From: Clostridium_I sp963725425
GTDB taxonomy: Bacteria; Bacillota; Clostridia; Clostridiales; Clostridiaceae
Direction: 5' to 3'
Length of the DNA stretch: 64,000 nt
Assembly (NCBI GenBank): GCA_963725425.1
Contig: CAVRYJ010000041.1
Location: 62,001 to 126,000 of the forward strand
In this document: piece by piece, positions 44,815 through 55,132 of the stretch
Numbering within the stretch: position 1 is the stretch's first letter
How the letters are laid out: the number at the start of each line of letters is the position of its first letter
Notes under the pieces: generated by a model
The model's database searches: none
What the model was told of the DNA's origin: nothing
What the model saw: only the letters and a program-made list of their open reading frames with translations
Translations under genes and position numbers: made by a program

Positions 44815-45173
44815 CTTGTACCACCTCAAGTTGATTGTACAAAAATACTTTAATTATGAATTAGTTTAGAAGTATTATTTCTAATAATACTTTACATAGC
44901 AAGAAAACTTCTATATAATCCAAATTAGAGAACATTATTTCTATAAAAGAACAGAATATACTTATTAGTTAATATATTGAAACACAACAGATACGAGCAA
45001 ACATGTAGCTTGAGACATATAGAACTAAGAGTCATAATAAGAAAAAATCTGATAGCCTTTTATACAACAATTAATTAGTTATTGGAATATTAAGCAATAA
45101 TTTATATATTTAAAGAACACTACATAAATTATTACTAATAGTCAAATATATACATAATATGAGGGGGAGAATA
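44815..45173. other. 360-base divergent intergenic region
   Basis: AT-rich region between the XRE gene and the ChW/LRR gene. It must hold promoters for both, but I cannot pick out a convincing pair of boxes. No small gene is seen. Confidence 0.4.
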
Positions 45174-46012
45174 ATGAATAGAAAGAGAATAACATCATTG
45201 ATAATTACAACTATGATCGTATCTTTAACAGTATTTTCAGGTATCACAACAACAGTAAAAGCAGATACAACAACATCAAGTACATCACCAGGTGTTACAT
45301 ATGAAGGTCATGTACAGAACGTAGGTTGGCAACCATGGGTTTCTGACGGGGTAGAAGCTGGAACAGATGGGCAAGGATTACGTGTAGAAGCTTTAAAAAT
45401 AAAGCTTACAGGTACACTGCCTACTGGAGCATCAATTGAATACCAAGGACATGTACAGAACATAGGCTGGCAACCAGTAGTATCTGATGGAGCTGAGATT
45501 GGGACAGATGGACAAGGACTTAGAGTTGAGGCAATAAGAATTTCGTTAAAGAATATGGCTGGATATAGCGTACAATACAGAACACATGTCCAAAATATAG
45601 GTTGGCAGCCTTGGGTTTCAGATGGTGCTGAAGCTGGAACAGATGGTCAAGGTTTGAGAGTAGAAGCATTGCAAATCAAAATAGTACCTGATACGGTTGT
45701 AACTTTTAAAGACACCAATTTAGAGCAGGCAGTAAGAAATACTATAAATAAGCCTACAGGTACTTTATATAAAAATGATGTTGATCATATTATAAATTTG
45801 AATGCAAGTACATATTCCATTATTAGTGATATTAGTGGGATTGAAAATTTGACTAATTTAGAGAATCTTGATTTAGATAGTAATAAAATAAGTGACATAA
45901 GTGCATTGAGTGGTTTGACTAATTTAAAGGTAAGCGATGGAACAAACACCGTAATGTAAATTAACCTCCCATTTGATATACTTTGATAAAGTAATCGATA
46001 GGAGGTTTTATT

Positions 46013-46348
46013 TTGAGATCAACAACTAATGATCAGCTTCTTTGGGAGCAGCGAATTAATGAAAGAGCTAAAAGTGGAATGTCAGTTTCAGAATGGTGTA
46101 AAAACAATGAAATTAGCAAAAGTAGGTATCATTATTGGAATCATAAAATCAGCAAAAAACAGAAACCGGATAACAAAATGGCATTTGTTGAAATAACTCC
46201 AATCCTTTTAAATGCCGAGAAACCAATAAGCGATTCAGCTAAATCGGATGATTTCCAGATATTTTTCAAGAGTATACAGGTAACAGTTCCAAGTAATTTC
46301 AATCAAACTTCTTTAGCAGGACTAATGAAAGTTCTGCAGAAACTATGA
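46013..46348 (+). CDS. tnpA: IS66 TnpA (Orf1), copy 2
   Basis: 111 residues, TTG start with AGGAGGT. Same helix-turn-helix as copy 1 (INERAKSGMSVSEWCKNNEI); about ten residues differ, the largest divergence among the element's genes. Intact. Confidence 0.9.
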   Translation: MRSTTNDQLLWEQRINERAKSGMSVSEWCKNNEISKSRYHYWNHKISKKQKPDNKMAFVEITPILLNAEKPISDSAKSDDFQIFFKSIQVTVPSNFNQTSLAGLMKVLQKL

Positions 46349-46716
46349 TACAGCATATAGCCGATGAGGCTGAACATATCTATATTGCTCTTGGTGCAAC
46401 AGATTTTCGTAAGCAACAAAATGGACTTGCTACATTGGTTTCATTGAAATTCAAACTTGATCCTTACTCTCTAAAATGTGTTTTCTTGTTCTGCAATAAA
46501 CGGCATAACTCACTTAGGGCATTACGCTGGGATAAAAATGGCTTTGTTTTGGTTACAAAATTTCTTGCTGATGATATGAAATTTCAGTGGCCAAAGAATG
46601 AAGGCGAAATAAGAGATATAACAAAACGTCAAATGGAATGGCTTTTGGAGGGTCTGCAAATTGATCAGAAAAAGGTACATAAAGAAAATATTAATACTGA
46701 AAATATGATTTTTTAA
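46345..46716 (+). CDS. tnpB: IS66 TnpB, copy 2
   Basis: 123 residues, coupled to tnpA by ATGA. Differs from copy 1 at only a few positions (for example CNKRHNSLRALRWDKNGFVL). Intact. Confidence 0.93.
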   Translation: MIQHIADEAEHIYIALGATDFRKQQNGLATLVSLKFKLDPYSLKCVFLFCNKRHNSLRALRWDKNGFVLVTKFLADDMKFQWPKNEGEIRDITKRQMEWLLEGLQIDQKKVHKENINTENMIF

Positions 46717-46794
46717 TATCACCTAAAAGCTAGTATAATAGCCGTTTTTCTGGTATAATATAATTAATTGATTAACCAGAAAGGAGCCTTTAAA

Positions 46795-48423
46795 ATGCAG
46801 TCTTCAGATGAAAAAGATCAACGTATTAGACAACTAGAAAATCAAAATAGAACACTGCAGGAAAAGGTGTATCTACTAGAACACAATGTTGAAGTCCTCA
46901 CTCAAGCAGTGTTACATGCAGCAAAACAGAGGTTTGGAGCATCAAGTGAGAAAACACCTCAGGTATATGGACAATGTTTCCTTTTTGGTGAACTAATTGA
47001 TGAAATTACAGATGAAACCGAAAATAATGTTATAAATATCAAAGAACATAAGAGACCTGTTAGAAAAAAGGGTGACAGAGAAAAGTTGATTAAAGCACTA
47101 CCACATGAGGTAGTTGAATGTGTCCTTAATGCCGAAGAAACTATTTGTAAAATCTGCGGCAGTGAACTTGAGATAATAGGAAAGAAAAAAGTAAGATCTG
47201 AAATGGAATATATCCCAGCGAAGCTAATAATGAAGGACTACGTCCAATATGTTTATAAATGTGTTGAGTGTGGAAAAAATGATACTAATCCATATGATTC
47301 TATAATTTGTGCACCTGTACCAGTGTCTGTGCTTACGCACTCTTTTGCTTCGCCTTCATGCGTAGCATGGGTAATGTATCAAAAGTATATGATGTCAGTA
47401 CCACTCTACCGCCAAGAAAAAGACTTTATAAGAATGGGTGCTGAACTTAAGAGAGACATGATGGCAAACTGGGTAATACGCAGCTCTGAATATTGGTTGA
47501 AGCCTCTATATGATAAGATGCACCAGCAATTGCTAAAATGCAACGTTATCATGAGTGATGAAACAACCTGGCAGGTAAATCACGAAGATGGAAAAAATGC
47601 ATCTAGCAAGTCTTATATTTGGATACATAGGAATGGTAACTGTGAAGGTCCACCAATAGTTTTATACAAATATACCAGCACTCGTTCTGGGGACCACGCA
47701 AAGAAGTTTCTTGAAGGTTTTCATAGTTATCATGTTTCAGATGCATATGCTGGGTATGAAAAGGTTGAAGGAATTATACGATGTCTTTGTTTCAGCCATC
47801 TAAGACGATATTATCTAGACGCCATTCCATTGGATTCTAGAAAAAAAGAAATTCCAGGATCAGGCGGAGCCATTGGACGAGCTTATTGTGATAAACTCTT
47901 CAGACTAGAAAGAAAATGGAAAGAGTTATTGCCTGAGGAAAGAAAAAAGAAAAGACTTATATATAGTGTCCCTGTATTGGATGCCTTTTTTGCATGGGCA
48001 GAAAACACCTTTACTAACCAATACTACTTGAAGAAAGCTTTGGGATATACACTAAATCATAAAAAATATTTTACCAATTTTCTGCTTGACGGAAGAATAC
48101 CTTTATCTAATAATTTATCGGAGATTGCAGTGAAACCCGTAGCTATCACACGTAAAAACTCACTGTTTTCTGATTCGCCAGAGGGAGCAGAAGCGTCAGC
48201 TACTGTATTTAGCATTATAAATACGGCAACAGCCAATAATTTAGATGCTTATAAATATCTTGAATATCTCTTCCGAAAACTACCCAATAGTAATTTTGCA
48301 TCAAATACTTCTGTGCTTGATGAATATTTGCCATGGGCAGATAAAGTGCAGCTTGAATGTAGAATAAATACAACGGCAACAGAAATAAATAAAAAGGAGG
48401 ACCCTTGCAGTGAGTCAGCCTAA
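46795..48423 (+). CDS. tnpC: IS66 transposase TnpC, copy 2
   Basis: 542 residues from ATG 46795 behind AAAGGAG. Zinc finger CKICGSELEIIG and DDE residues in IMSDETTWQV, VSDAYAGYEKV and LSNNLSEIAVKP are all present. About twenty residues differ from copy 1. Both copies could supply active transposase. Confidence 0.95.
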   Translation: MQSSDEKDQRIRQLENQNRTLQEKVYLLEHNVEVLTQAVLHAAKQRFGASSEKTPQVYGQCFLFGELIDEITDETENNVINIKEHKRPVRKKGDREKLIKALPHEVVECVLNAEETICKICGSELEIIGKKKVRSEMEYIPAKLIMKDYVQYVYKCVECGKNDTNPYDSIICAPVPVSVLTHSFASPSCVAWVMYQKYMMSVPLYRQEKDFIRMGAELKRDMMANWVIRSSEYWLKPLYDKMHQQLLKCNVIMSDETTWQVNHEDGKNASSKSYIWIHRNGNCEGPPIVLYKYTSTRSGDHAKKFLEGFHSYHVSDAYAGYEKVEGIIRCLCFSHLRRYYLDAIPLDSRKKEIPGSGGAIGRAYCDKLFRLERKWKELLPEERKKKRLIYSVPVLDAFFAWAENTFTNQYYLKKALGYTLNHKKYFTNFLLDGRIPLSNNLSEIAVKPVAITRKNSLFSDSPEGAEASATVFSIINTATANNLDAYKYLEYLFRKLPNSNFASNTSVLDEYLPWADKVQLECRINTTATEINKKEDPCSESA

Positions 48424-48688
48424 TATTAACTACATGATGAATATGACAAAGAAGTTTCTCAGCGGAGAAATTGATGGAATATCTTATACTCTTGATTTTC
48501 CATATGAGCTAGAACAAAGATATAAAAAAATGCATCGAGAAGACGATGATTATTGCGAATTAATATACGAGTGTCTTTATGAAGAAGGCATAGCTACGTA
48601 CAATGAACTATCAGACACTGAGTTTAAGAAACTTATTCGAAAACAGTATAACTACATAAAGAAAATTGCAAAAGAAGGATTTTATTAA
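48410..48688 (+). CDS. Fourth, accessory protein of IS66 copy 2
   Basis: 92 residues, GTG start overlapping tnpC by 14 bases with AAAGGAGGA upstream. Nearly identical to the copy 1 product (GEIDGISYTLDFPYELEQRY; NELSDTEFKKLIRKQYNYIK). Preserved reading frame in both copies suggests it is useful to the element. Function unknown. Confidence 0.8.
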   Translation: MSQPNINYMMNMTKKFLSGEIDGISYTLDFPYELEQRYKKMHREDDDYCELIYECLYEEGIATYNELSDTEFKKLIRKQYNYIKKIAKEGFY

Positions 48689-48727
48689 AAAAAGCAGCCT
48701 CACAGATTAATGTGGAGCTGCTTTTTT
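48686..48727 (+). terminator. Terminator at the 3' end of IS66 copy 2
   Basis: AAAAAAGCAGCCTCACA pairs with TGTGGAGCTGCTTTTTT across a five-base loop, just inside the right end. Confidence 0.85.
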
Positions 48728-49064
48728 AGGTAACGGTATGTGTTCCAGCGCTTACAATTTAAAGACACTTAATTTATATAATAATCAAATAAGCGATATA
48801 AGTGCATTGAGTGGTCTAACTAATCTACAGAATCTTGATTTAGCCACCAATCAAATAAGCAATATAAGTGCATTGTGTAGTTTGACTAATTTACAGAAGC
48901 TTGATTTAGGTACAAACAATAAAATAAGTGATATAAGTGCATTGAGAGGTTTGGCTAATTTACAAACTCTTTATTTATTCTCTGACAATCAGATAAGTTG
49001 TTATGATATGAAAACATTGGAAAATTCATTACATAAATGTAGCATTTCATATTAAAAACAACAT

Positions 49065-49120
49065 AGCTCACTGAGGATATAAAAGGGTGTACAGTAAAAG
49101 TACAGTAAGCTCTTTTTTAT
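49065..49120 (+). terminator. Terminator behind the ChW-LRR gene
   Basis: AGCTCACTG can pair with CAGTAAGCT with one mismatch; an inner TGTACAGTAAAAGTACA hairpin and a run of six T follow. Confidence 0.6.
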
Positions 49121-49294
49121 TGTTAATGAGTTGTTTTAGAGTATGACCAGCTTTGGGAATAGCCTTTAAGTAATGATGATAAAATAATTACATTTGAATT
49201 TGGAAATAGTATTACATTAGCATCAATCTTAGTTTATAGGTACTCTTTTTCAGCTATAAAATATGTATTTTACGAATAAATAGGGGTGATAGTA

Positions 49295-50834
49295 TTGAAG
49301 AAAGGGTTTAAAATATTTAATTTATTATTCTGTATGTTAATAACGTTTTCGATATGCTTTTTTAACTTGGGAAGTGTAGTTAAGGCAGACACGATAATAT
49401 CAAGTACGATAGGAGTTACATACCAAGGACACGTACAGAATATTGGATGGCAGAATTGGGTATCCGATGGAGCAGAAACTGGAACAGATGGACAAGGTTT
49501 AAGAGTAGAAGCATTAAAAATCAAACTAACAGGTAATGTACCTACTGGAGCATCAATTGAATACCAAGGACATGTCCAAAATATAGGCTGGCAAACACCA
49601 GTAGCAGACGGAGCTGAGATAGGAACAGATGGAAAATCATTGAGAGTAGAGGCAGTAAAGATAGCATTAAAGAACATGCCTGGATACAGTGTACAATATA
49701 GAGCACACGTACAGAACGTAGGTTGGCAATCTTGGGTGTCTGACGGTGTTGAAGCGGGTACTGATGCTCAAGGACTTAGAGTTGAAGCATTAGAGATTAA
49801 AATAGTAAAAACAGCAGATGGCAGTACACCAACACCATCCGCATTTAGTCCAGTAGTACAAGCACCAAATTATGCTGCATTCTACTGATGTAGTTAATAA
49901 TGTAAAGAATCAGTATGGCATTTGTACTGCAGATAATTTAAGTAGTAGTAACTCAGGTTTAGCATATGTTAGTAATTCTTTTGACTTCGATGGCGATGGT
50001 ATAAATGAATTATACATGATTTATTTGAAGCCAAGCACTGATATTGATTCAAGTATACCTACAATCACACAAGAGATATGGAAGCTAAAAGATAATACTC
50101 CTACAAAAGTATTTTCAGATGATTCTGAATCTGAGGGTCTGGTAAACTGTAGATCCATTGCTATATCTGAAGATGAATCTAATCGGGCTTATTTATATTA
50201 TCATTTTTTATATCAAACTGGAGCTGGAGAAGATGTTCTTGATTTAGTTTATGATGGTAATGAGTATAACACATTACAAAATGATAAATTGCAAGAAGTA
50301 GCTAACGTAACTAGTGAGGATAAAACAACGGTAGACGAAACAGAACAAATTAAATATATATATGGTGCAGACGACAATGGAAAAGAAATATCTAAAGATG
50401 AATATGATGCTACAAATAGTAAATATACTAAGAACGGTGTCGTTAAAATACTTAAGGATTATGGAGGATCAGGATCATTCGAGTTTGATGTAAGCAATAA
50501 TACTCAAACAATAAATGATTTTTTGACGAAACTAGATCCTACCAGGGAAGATTCTTCATTGAATACTAAAATAGTAGGTATACTTCAGAAAGCTTATGGA
50601 GCTCAACTTGAAAAAGCTTATGGATCTCAAATTCAATATGAATGTATGGGTAAGGAAAAAGCTGGTTTTAAAATAGATGGTGAACCATCGGAAGATTATT
50701 ATATTGTATGTGGTATAAATGTACAGGGTGAATTCTATGTAAATATGGTAACTGGTAAAGCATATTTAAAAGATGATGAGTTAATATACAGTTTGCCAGA
50801 CATGACTGTAGTGGGACAGTATGGAGATAATTAA
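49295..50834 (+). pseudogene. Secreted ChW-repeat protein with frameshift near 49885
   Basis: TTG 49295, nine bases after AGGGG. Signal peptide ending FFNLGSVVKADT, three ChW repeats (HVQNIGWQNWVSDGAETGTD, HVQNIGWQTPVADGAEIGTD, HVQNVGWQSWVSDGVEAGTD), a linker, then stop at 49886. A second frame overlaps by 17 bases and continues for 320 residues: DVVNNVKNQYGICTADNL, a calcium-loop-like SFDFDGDGINELYMIYLK, and a C-terminal domain ending SLPDMTVVGQYGDN. The PNYAAFY end and the DVVNNV start join smoothly if one base is changed in length, so I read one gene. Overlapping separate genes are less likely because the second part lacks a secretion signal. Confidence 0.8.
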
Positions 50835-50964
50835 CAATAAAGTAATAAACATTTTATTAGCAATAAATATAGTATCAAGCATTATATCAAGTACAGATAC
50901 AATTGTGAAATGTGATCAGTTTCAAATGCTTCAATTATCTCAACTGATTGAAATATTGGTGTAA

Positions 50965-51250
50965 CTATACTGTTAACGTACAGAACATTGGCTGATAGAA
51001 TTGGGTATTAGATGTAATAGGTTTCAGAATAGAACAATAAGAAATCAAAATAGCCTATGTAAGTACACCAACACTATCTACATTTAGATCAGTAACTGGT
51101 TACAACTAGCATTATAGTGTTGTCATCCTTAAAATTAATAATTTAGAACAATTCATTAAAAAAGCTATAAATAGACTAAATCGAGGACGCTTTTTTAAAT
51201 GGGAGTAAGATAAGTAATGTTGATTAACAATTATTGAAAGATGTTTTACC
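50965..51250 (+). pseudogene. Ghost of a further ChW/LRR gene
   Basis: Nucleotides around 50970-51125 match ChW-repeat genes nearby: GTACAGAACATTGGCTG, then AGAATTGGGTAT, then AGAAATCAAAATAGC and AAGTACACCAACACTATC. From 51135 the frame AATAATTTAGAACAATTC mirrors the NLEQAVRNTINK cap of the ChW-LRR gene. Stops fall in all frames. A decayed paralogue best explains this. Confidence 0.6.
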
Positions 51251-51380
51251 TTATTGTTATAATTATTTTAATAAATATGGGGTAATAAGTTTGATAACAC
51301 CATTTGTAATCTAAAGTTAGGGGTGATTTATTATAGTATTATCTAAATTTGAAAATCGTAGTAAAATTTTAGGCGTATGT

Positions 51381-52832
51381 TTGATTATTATGGTGAGCCT
51401 AAGTGGTTGTAGACAGAGTAGTTCAGCTAGTGGTTCACAAAATAAGATTACAACAGTGAAAAAGAGTGTAAGCAAAACACAAGTCAGTTCAAATATTATA
51501 GCTAATACAAATGTAGCAGTTTTACAATTAAATAATGCAACTACAGCGTTAACTAATCAATTAGCTTCTTCTAGTGTTGATGTTTCTAGTTTAGCTTTAT
51601 TAAGTAGTGCTGTAGCGGGTGTAAGGTATGATTTAGAGGAAAAAAGTATAGATTCGAAAAGTGCAACTTTAAAAGATGCAGTTGGAAACTCAAGTATAGC
51701 ACTAAAACAATTATTAAATTCATACTCACCTTATGGGGTACATAGTAAATTGAGTACTAGTTGTATAGAGATATTGGGTTATTTAAATTACTTAAAGGAT
51801 ACCTATAATTTCGACATAGGTGATTTACCTGCTGATTTAGAACTTCATAATAGTTTGAGTTTAGGGGATATAGTATGGGATGCCACCAAGGGAAATAGTT
51901 TAGAGAACTTAGCTAATGGTGGTTTAATAACACAAGTAGATAATTCATTGTACTTTAAAGGTTGGAATAATAAATTATGTACAGCTAATGTTGATGGTTC
52001 GAATGCGAAATATACTTATATAGATGAAGATTATGAAAATACAGAAAGTAAATTAGCAGGAATTAATATTATAAATGGAACTTTATTTTATGATTCTTAC
52101 AGTATACCTACTAATGTAGGAGATATCAATTATTTACAAAGTACAAGTCCAAATAAGAGATTATCAACGAGAATCGATTCAGTATTATGGAATAAATGGG
52201 GCTATTCATCAGATGAATTATACATTTGTGATCATATTAACTATGTCACTTGTTACTCACTTAGTAATTTAAGTGTTGTTAAATCGTTTAGCTTAAAAGA
52301 TAAAAACAATATTAATCTACCTAGCGATGACAGTATTAATTTTTTAGGGGGGGATGAAAATTATATTTATTATCAGGTGGATAATGATTTGTTGTGTGCT
52401 TCTTTAGATGGTAGTAATGTACGAGTAATACTACAGGGTGGTAGTAATATACATTTTTCGGGAGACTATATATACTATAATTATAATTCTATATTGCATA
52501 GATTAAATTTAAAAACAGGTATTGTTGAAGATGTAATGCCAGCAGTTAGTATCTATAATGTAAATGGAGACTATATATATTATGCAGATTCTGCTGCAAC
52601 TAGTATTTATAGGTATAAATTAGATTCTTTATTTGAGCCACAAAAGCTAAATAACCAAGTATTTTTAAACCCTGTAGGGAGTATTGCTTTATTACCTAGT
52701 GGTTTATATTTTTATGATAATAGTAACAATAATTTTTGTGGAAGAATAGAAGCTGATGGTTCATTGATAGATTTAACTAAATGGACTTATACTGAAAATG
52801 AAGGACATACTTTTGGTAATTATACTTTTTAA
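51381..52832 (+). CDS. Lipoprotein with DUF5050-like propeller repeats
   Basis: 483 residues from TTG 51381. The frame stays open to 51327 and adds LSKFENRSKILGVCLII, a better lipoprotein signal, with AGGGG at 51319 and an in-frame ATT (51330) or ATA (51333) at suitable spacing; a non-standard start is possible. Lipobox VSLSGC. Residues 40-150 are helical, then repeated beta units: LCTANVDGSNAKYTYIDED, ENYIYYQVDNDLLCASLDGS, GDYIYYNYNSILHRLNL and NGDYIYYADSAATSIYRYKL. These resemble DUF5050/TolB-like blades that bind wall or peptide ligands. Confidence 0.8.
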   Translation: MIIMVSLSGCRQSSSASGSQNKITTVKKSVSKTQVSSNIIANTNVAVLQLNNATTALTNQLASSSVDVSSLALLSSAVAGVRYDLEEKSIDSKSATLKDAVGNSSIALKQLLNSYSPYGVHSKLSTSCIEILGYLNYLKDTYNFDIGDLPADLELHNSLSLGDIVWDATKGNSLENLANGGLITQVDNSLYFKGWNNKLCTANVDGSNAKYTYIDEDYENTESKLAGINIINGTLFYDSYSIPTNVGDINYLQSTSPNKRLSTRIDSVLWNKWGYSSDELYICDHINYVTCYSLSNLSVVKSFSLKDKNNINLPSDDSINFLGGDENYIYYQVDNDLLCASLDGSNVRVILQGGSNIHFSGDYIYYNYNSILHRLNLKTGIVEDVMPAVSIYNVNGDYIYYADSAATSIYRYKLDSLFEPQKLNNQVFLNPVGSIALLPSGLYFYDNSNNNFCGRIEADGSLIDLTKWTYTENEGHTFGNYTF

Positions 52833-54151
52833 CATAATTATTTATAAATTTAAGTAATATAAATGTGTTTAGTATAAAAAATAAAGTTACTCTCTATGCC
52901 TTATTTTATGCCTTATTTTATGCCTATTTGTGGGCATAATAGACCCATTTGGTATGTGTTTCATTATATGTTGTACTATAATACAGAAAATTTACCAGTT
53001 AAGTTTGTAGCAACTCTATATTTCATGAGCTCGTAGCTATTAAAACTTATTTTTAGATGTATTACTGTAATAATAGAGCTTTTTAGTGTCAACAATGAAA
53101 CTTTTACGCTACTGACAGGTGCATTTACTATATGACTTAAGGGTGTTAGCAACCCCATAATTCAGGCGAAGTATATAGTACATTTCATCAAGTCACTATT
53201 TGGGGTACTGATATTATAAAAGTCTAGAGATGTGCTTACTCAATATTGAGGTGCAGATTCATTTAGTTCAATCATTTAAATCATTTACCAACATTGATTT
53301 GAAATTTTGGGGATCTAGACTACTTAGAAAGAAATTTTTTTATCACAATATTACAATTTAATGTTTGATATTAGTTTAACCTGTAGTAACAATGGTAAAT
53401 ATTTATAAAAATCAAGGTTAAAATAAAATGGTTTCCAAAATAACTGGGTACATATAAAATAAATTCAGCACAGTAATTAAAGTTAAATAATTTAAATTAT
53501 AAGTACAATGACATTAATAAGAAGATTAGATACTTGGAACGGTTACATGATGTCAACTTACAATTGAAGCAGTTCAAGCATTACTGAGATTCACTATGTA
53601 AATAAATCTTTGCAGTTGATTATATTTCGATAAGTTTGCAACTTGATTGTACTTGAGGGGCCAACAGGTATAGTTTAATCAGGCTGAAAGTTTAGTAAAT
53701 CGAGATTGAATAAAAAGGGGTGATAGTTTTCTAAGGTGCACATATTAAAGGTGGTAGGTAAAAAGTTTTAATTTGGGTCCGAGACACAGGAGCATTTCAA
53801 TCAATTCGTACAGATGTTAATTCTTTTGGAACGGGGTAATTTTACTTCTAGGAACTTTATTTTGCAAGGTACTGACATTGATTTACAAATGAGTTTCTTC
53901 CTATTATGATAGGGAGTTCTATATAACAGAGGTGCGGCGATGCCGCACCTCTTACTCATAGGGAAAGGTTAGTAGTGAATTTGAAGTAGCAGGTTGAAGT
54001 TTATTTTTATAAGGTTTAAGAAGAAAGCCATGTAAAATTTGAGTTTTTTACTTAAAGTTACAAAGTTTGAAGGAAAAAACATTTTATGTAGAATTAAGGT
54101 TAGATATGGATTTAAGTTTAAATCTAATGAATAAAATGAAGGAGGTACAGC
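52833..54151. other. 1.3-kb gene-free interval
   Basis: No credible gene. Near 52900 ATGCCTTATTTT is repeated and faces a GGGCAT, forming a loose hairpin. The dispersed repeat motif is GGTTACATGATGTCA at 53541 followed by TTGAAGCAGTTCAAGCATT. AAAATAACTGGGTACATATA at 53437 parallels the 44.16-kb copy. A GC-rich hairpin lies at 53928. Confidence 0.55.
53928..53952. repeat. GC-rich perfect hairpin in AT-rich DNA
   Basis: AGAGGTGCGGC and GCCGCACCTCT form a perfect 11-bp stem with the three-base loop GAT. No T run follows, so it is not a standard terminator; it may be a protein-binding or element-end site. Confidence 0.6.
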
Positions 54152-54754
54152 ATGGGGCTATTTGGAGCAAGTAAAAAAGAAGTTTGGGAACAGTTGTCTA
54201 AAGAAATTCAAGGGGACTATATTGATGCAGGCTTCTGGACAGGTAGTAAAGTTCAAGCACACGTTGGCAACTGGATTGTTTTGTTTGATACATATACTGT
54301 GTCTACTGGAAAAACTTCAACGACATATACAAGGATTAGAGCACCTTTTAAAAATCCGAATAACTTTTATTTTAAGATATACAGGAAAGGTATTTTTAGT
54401 GACTTAGGTAAATTTTTAGGCATGGAAGATATTATTGTTGGGTGTAGTGGGTTTGACGATGATTTTATAATAAAGGGGAATAACGAAGGAAAGATATTAC
54501 AATTATTTTCAAATGAAAAAATAAGAGAAGTATTAGAGCTACAACCATCAATAAGTTTAGAAATTAAGGATGATGAAGGTTTCTTTTCAAGTAACTTTCC
54601 AAGTAATGTAGATGAGTTGTATTTTACTGTAGTTGGTGTAATAAAGGACATTGAAAGACTAAAAGAGCTGTACGAACTCTTTGCAGAAGTACTGAAAGAG
54701 CTGTGTGCAATAGGAATAGCAAGTAATGAAAAGGTAGAGGTTGATTTGAAATAA
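54152..54754 (+). CDS. Unknown 200-residue protein, full-length member of a duplicated family
   Basis: ATG eight bases after AAGGAGGT. Reads MGLFGASKKEVWEQLSKEIQ, then AHVGNWIVLFDTYTVS, DLGKFLGMEDIIVGCSGFDD and FIIKGNNEGKILQLFSNEKI; the C-terminal 65 residues recur in a truncated copy at 59589. No membrane segment. The pattern of residues around a beta-rich centre recalls proteins measured as DUF3137-like, but I do not claim the family. The 42 bases from just before its stop are repeated at two other places. Confidence 0.7.
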   Translation: MGLFGASKKEVWEQLSKEIQGDYIDAGFWTGSKVQAHVGNWIVLFDTYTVSTGKTSTTYTRIRAPFKNPNNFYFKIYRKGIFSDLGKFLGMEDIIVGCSGFDDDFIIKGNNEGKILQLFSNEKIREVLELQPSISLEIKDDEGFFSSNFPSNVDELYFTVVGVIKDIERLKELYELFAEVLKELCAIGIASNEKVEVDLK

Positions 54755-54792
54755 GTAATTAGACTATTTCTATTAGTGAGTTGGGGTAATGA
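54751..54792 (+). repeat. 42-bp repeat, copy 1 (gene-end plus next start)
   Basis: Runs from the stop of the 54152 gene through TATTAGTGAGTTGGGGTAAT to an ATG at 54789. That ATG opens a 20-codon frame MNTCKNCGRVKKINCTVELL, the start of a zinc-ribbon protein that is cut short. Copies at 56770 and 59816. Confidence 0.75.
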
Positions 54793-55119
54793 ACACTTGT
54801 AAAAATTGTGGCAGGGTTAAGAAAATTAATTGTACTGTGGAACTGCTATGAAAAAATGGAGATCTTTATAAAGGATGCATAGATAAGGCATGGTAATTAG
54901 AAACTTTAAGTACTTAACAAACGGTAAGAAAAAAATAAAAAATTTTAATGATATAATGAATAAGATAAGTTCTTTAGATATATATCAAAACAGTTAACAT
55001 AGGTGATGCTACCTTGCTTAAACGTCTTGTGATAAAGAAATAGAAATTGACTATGAGTTTTTTGTAATAGAACGGTTATTATTTATTACATTGGTTAATA
55101 CGTAACTTTTGTATCTTAG

Positions 55120-55132
55120 GGCACAACGGTAA
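55120..55132 (+). repeat. GGCACAACGGTAA motif, copy 5
   Basis: Twelve of thirteen bases agree closely with the 6328 and 7937 copies, 47 kb away; here it precedes the PAP2 gene by 130 bases. Confidence 0.5.

Larger units (their letters stand above)
45930..48755 (+). mobile_element. IS66-family insertion sequence, copy 2
   Basis: 2826 bp, rightward, with the same ends as copy 1. AATTTAAAG stands on both sides (45921-45929 and 48756-48764), a clear target duplication; IS66 elements usually make 8 bp, so the ninth base may be chance. All four reading frames are open. It interrupts the ChW-LRR gene. Copy 1 lies 18 kb to the left in opposite orientation. Confidence 0.97.
45174..49055 (+). pseudogene. 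Secreted ChW-LRR protein split by IS66
   Basis: ATG 45174 with GAGGGGG upstream. Signal peptide to about residue 30 (FSGITTTVKADT), three ChW repeats (HVQNVGWQPWVSDGVEAGTD, HVQNIGWQPVVSDGAEIGTD, HVQNIGWQPWVSDGAEAGTD), then an internalin-like cap (TFKDTNLEQAVRNTINKP) and leucine-rich repeats. The frame is cut at 45929 by IS66 copy 2 and resumes after it at 48756 with TLNLYNNQISDISALSGLTN and two more repeats to 49055. Removing the element and one copy of the target repeat restores a 348-residue protein in frame. ChW domains bind cell walls in clostridia. Confidence 0.92.
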
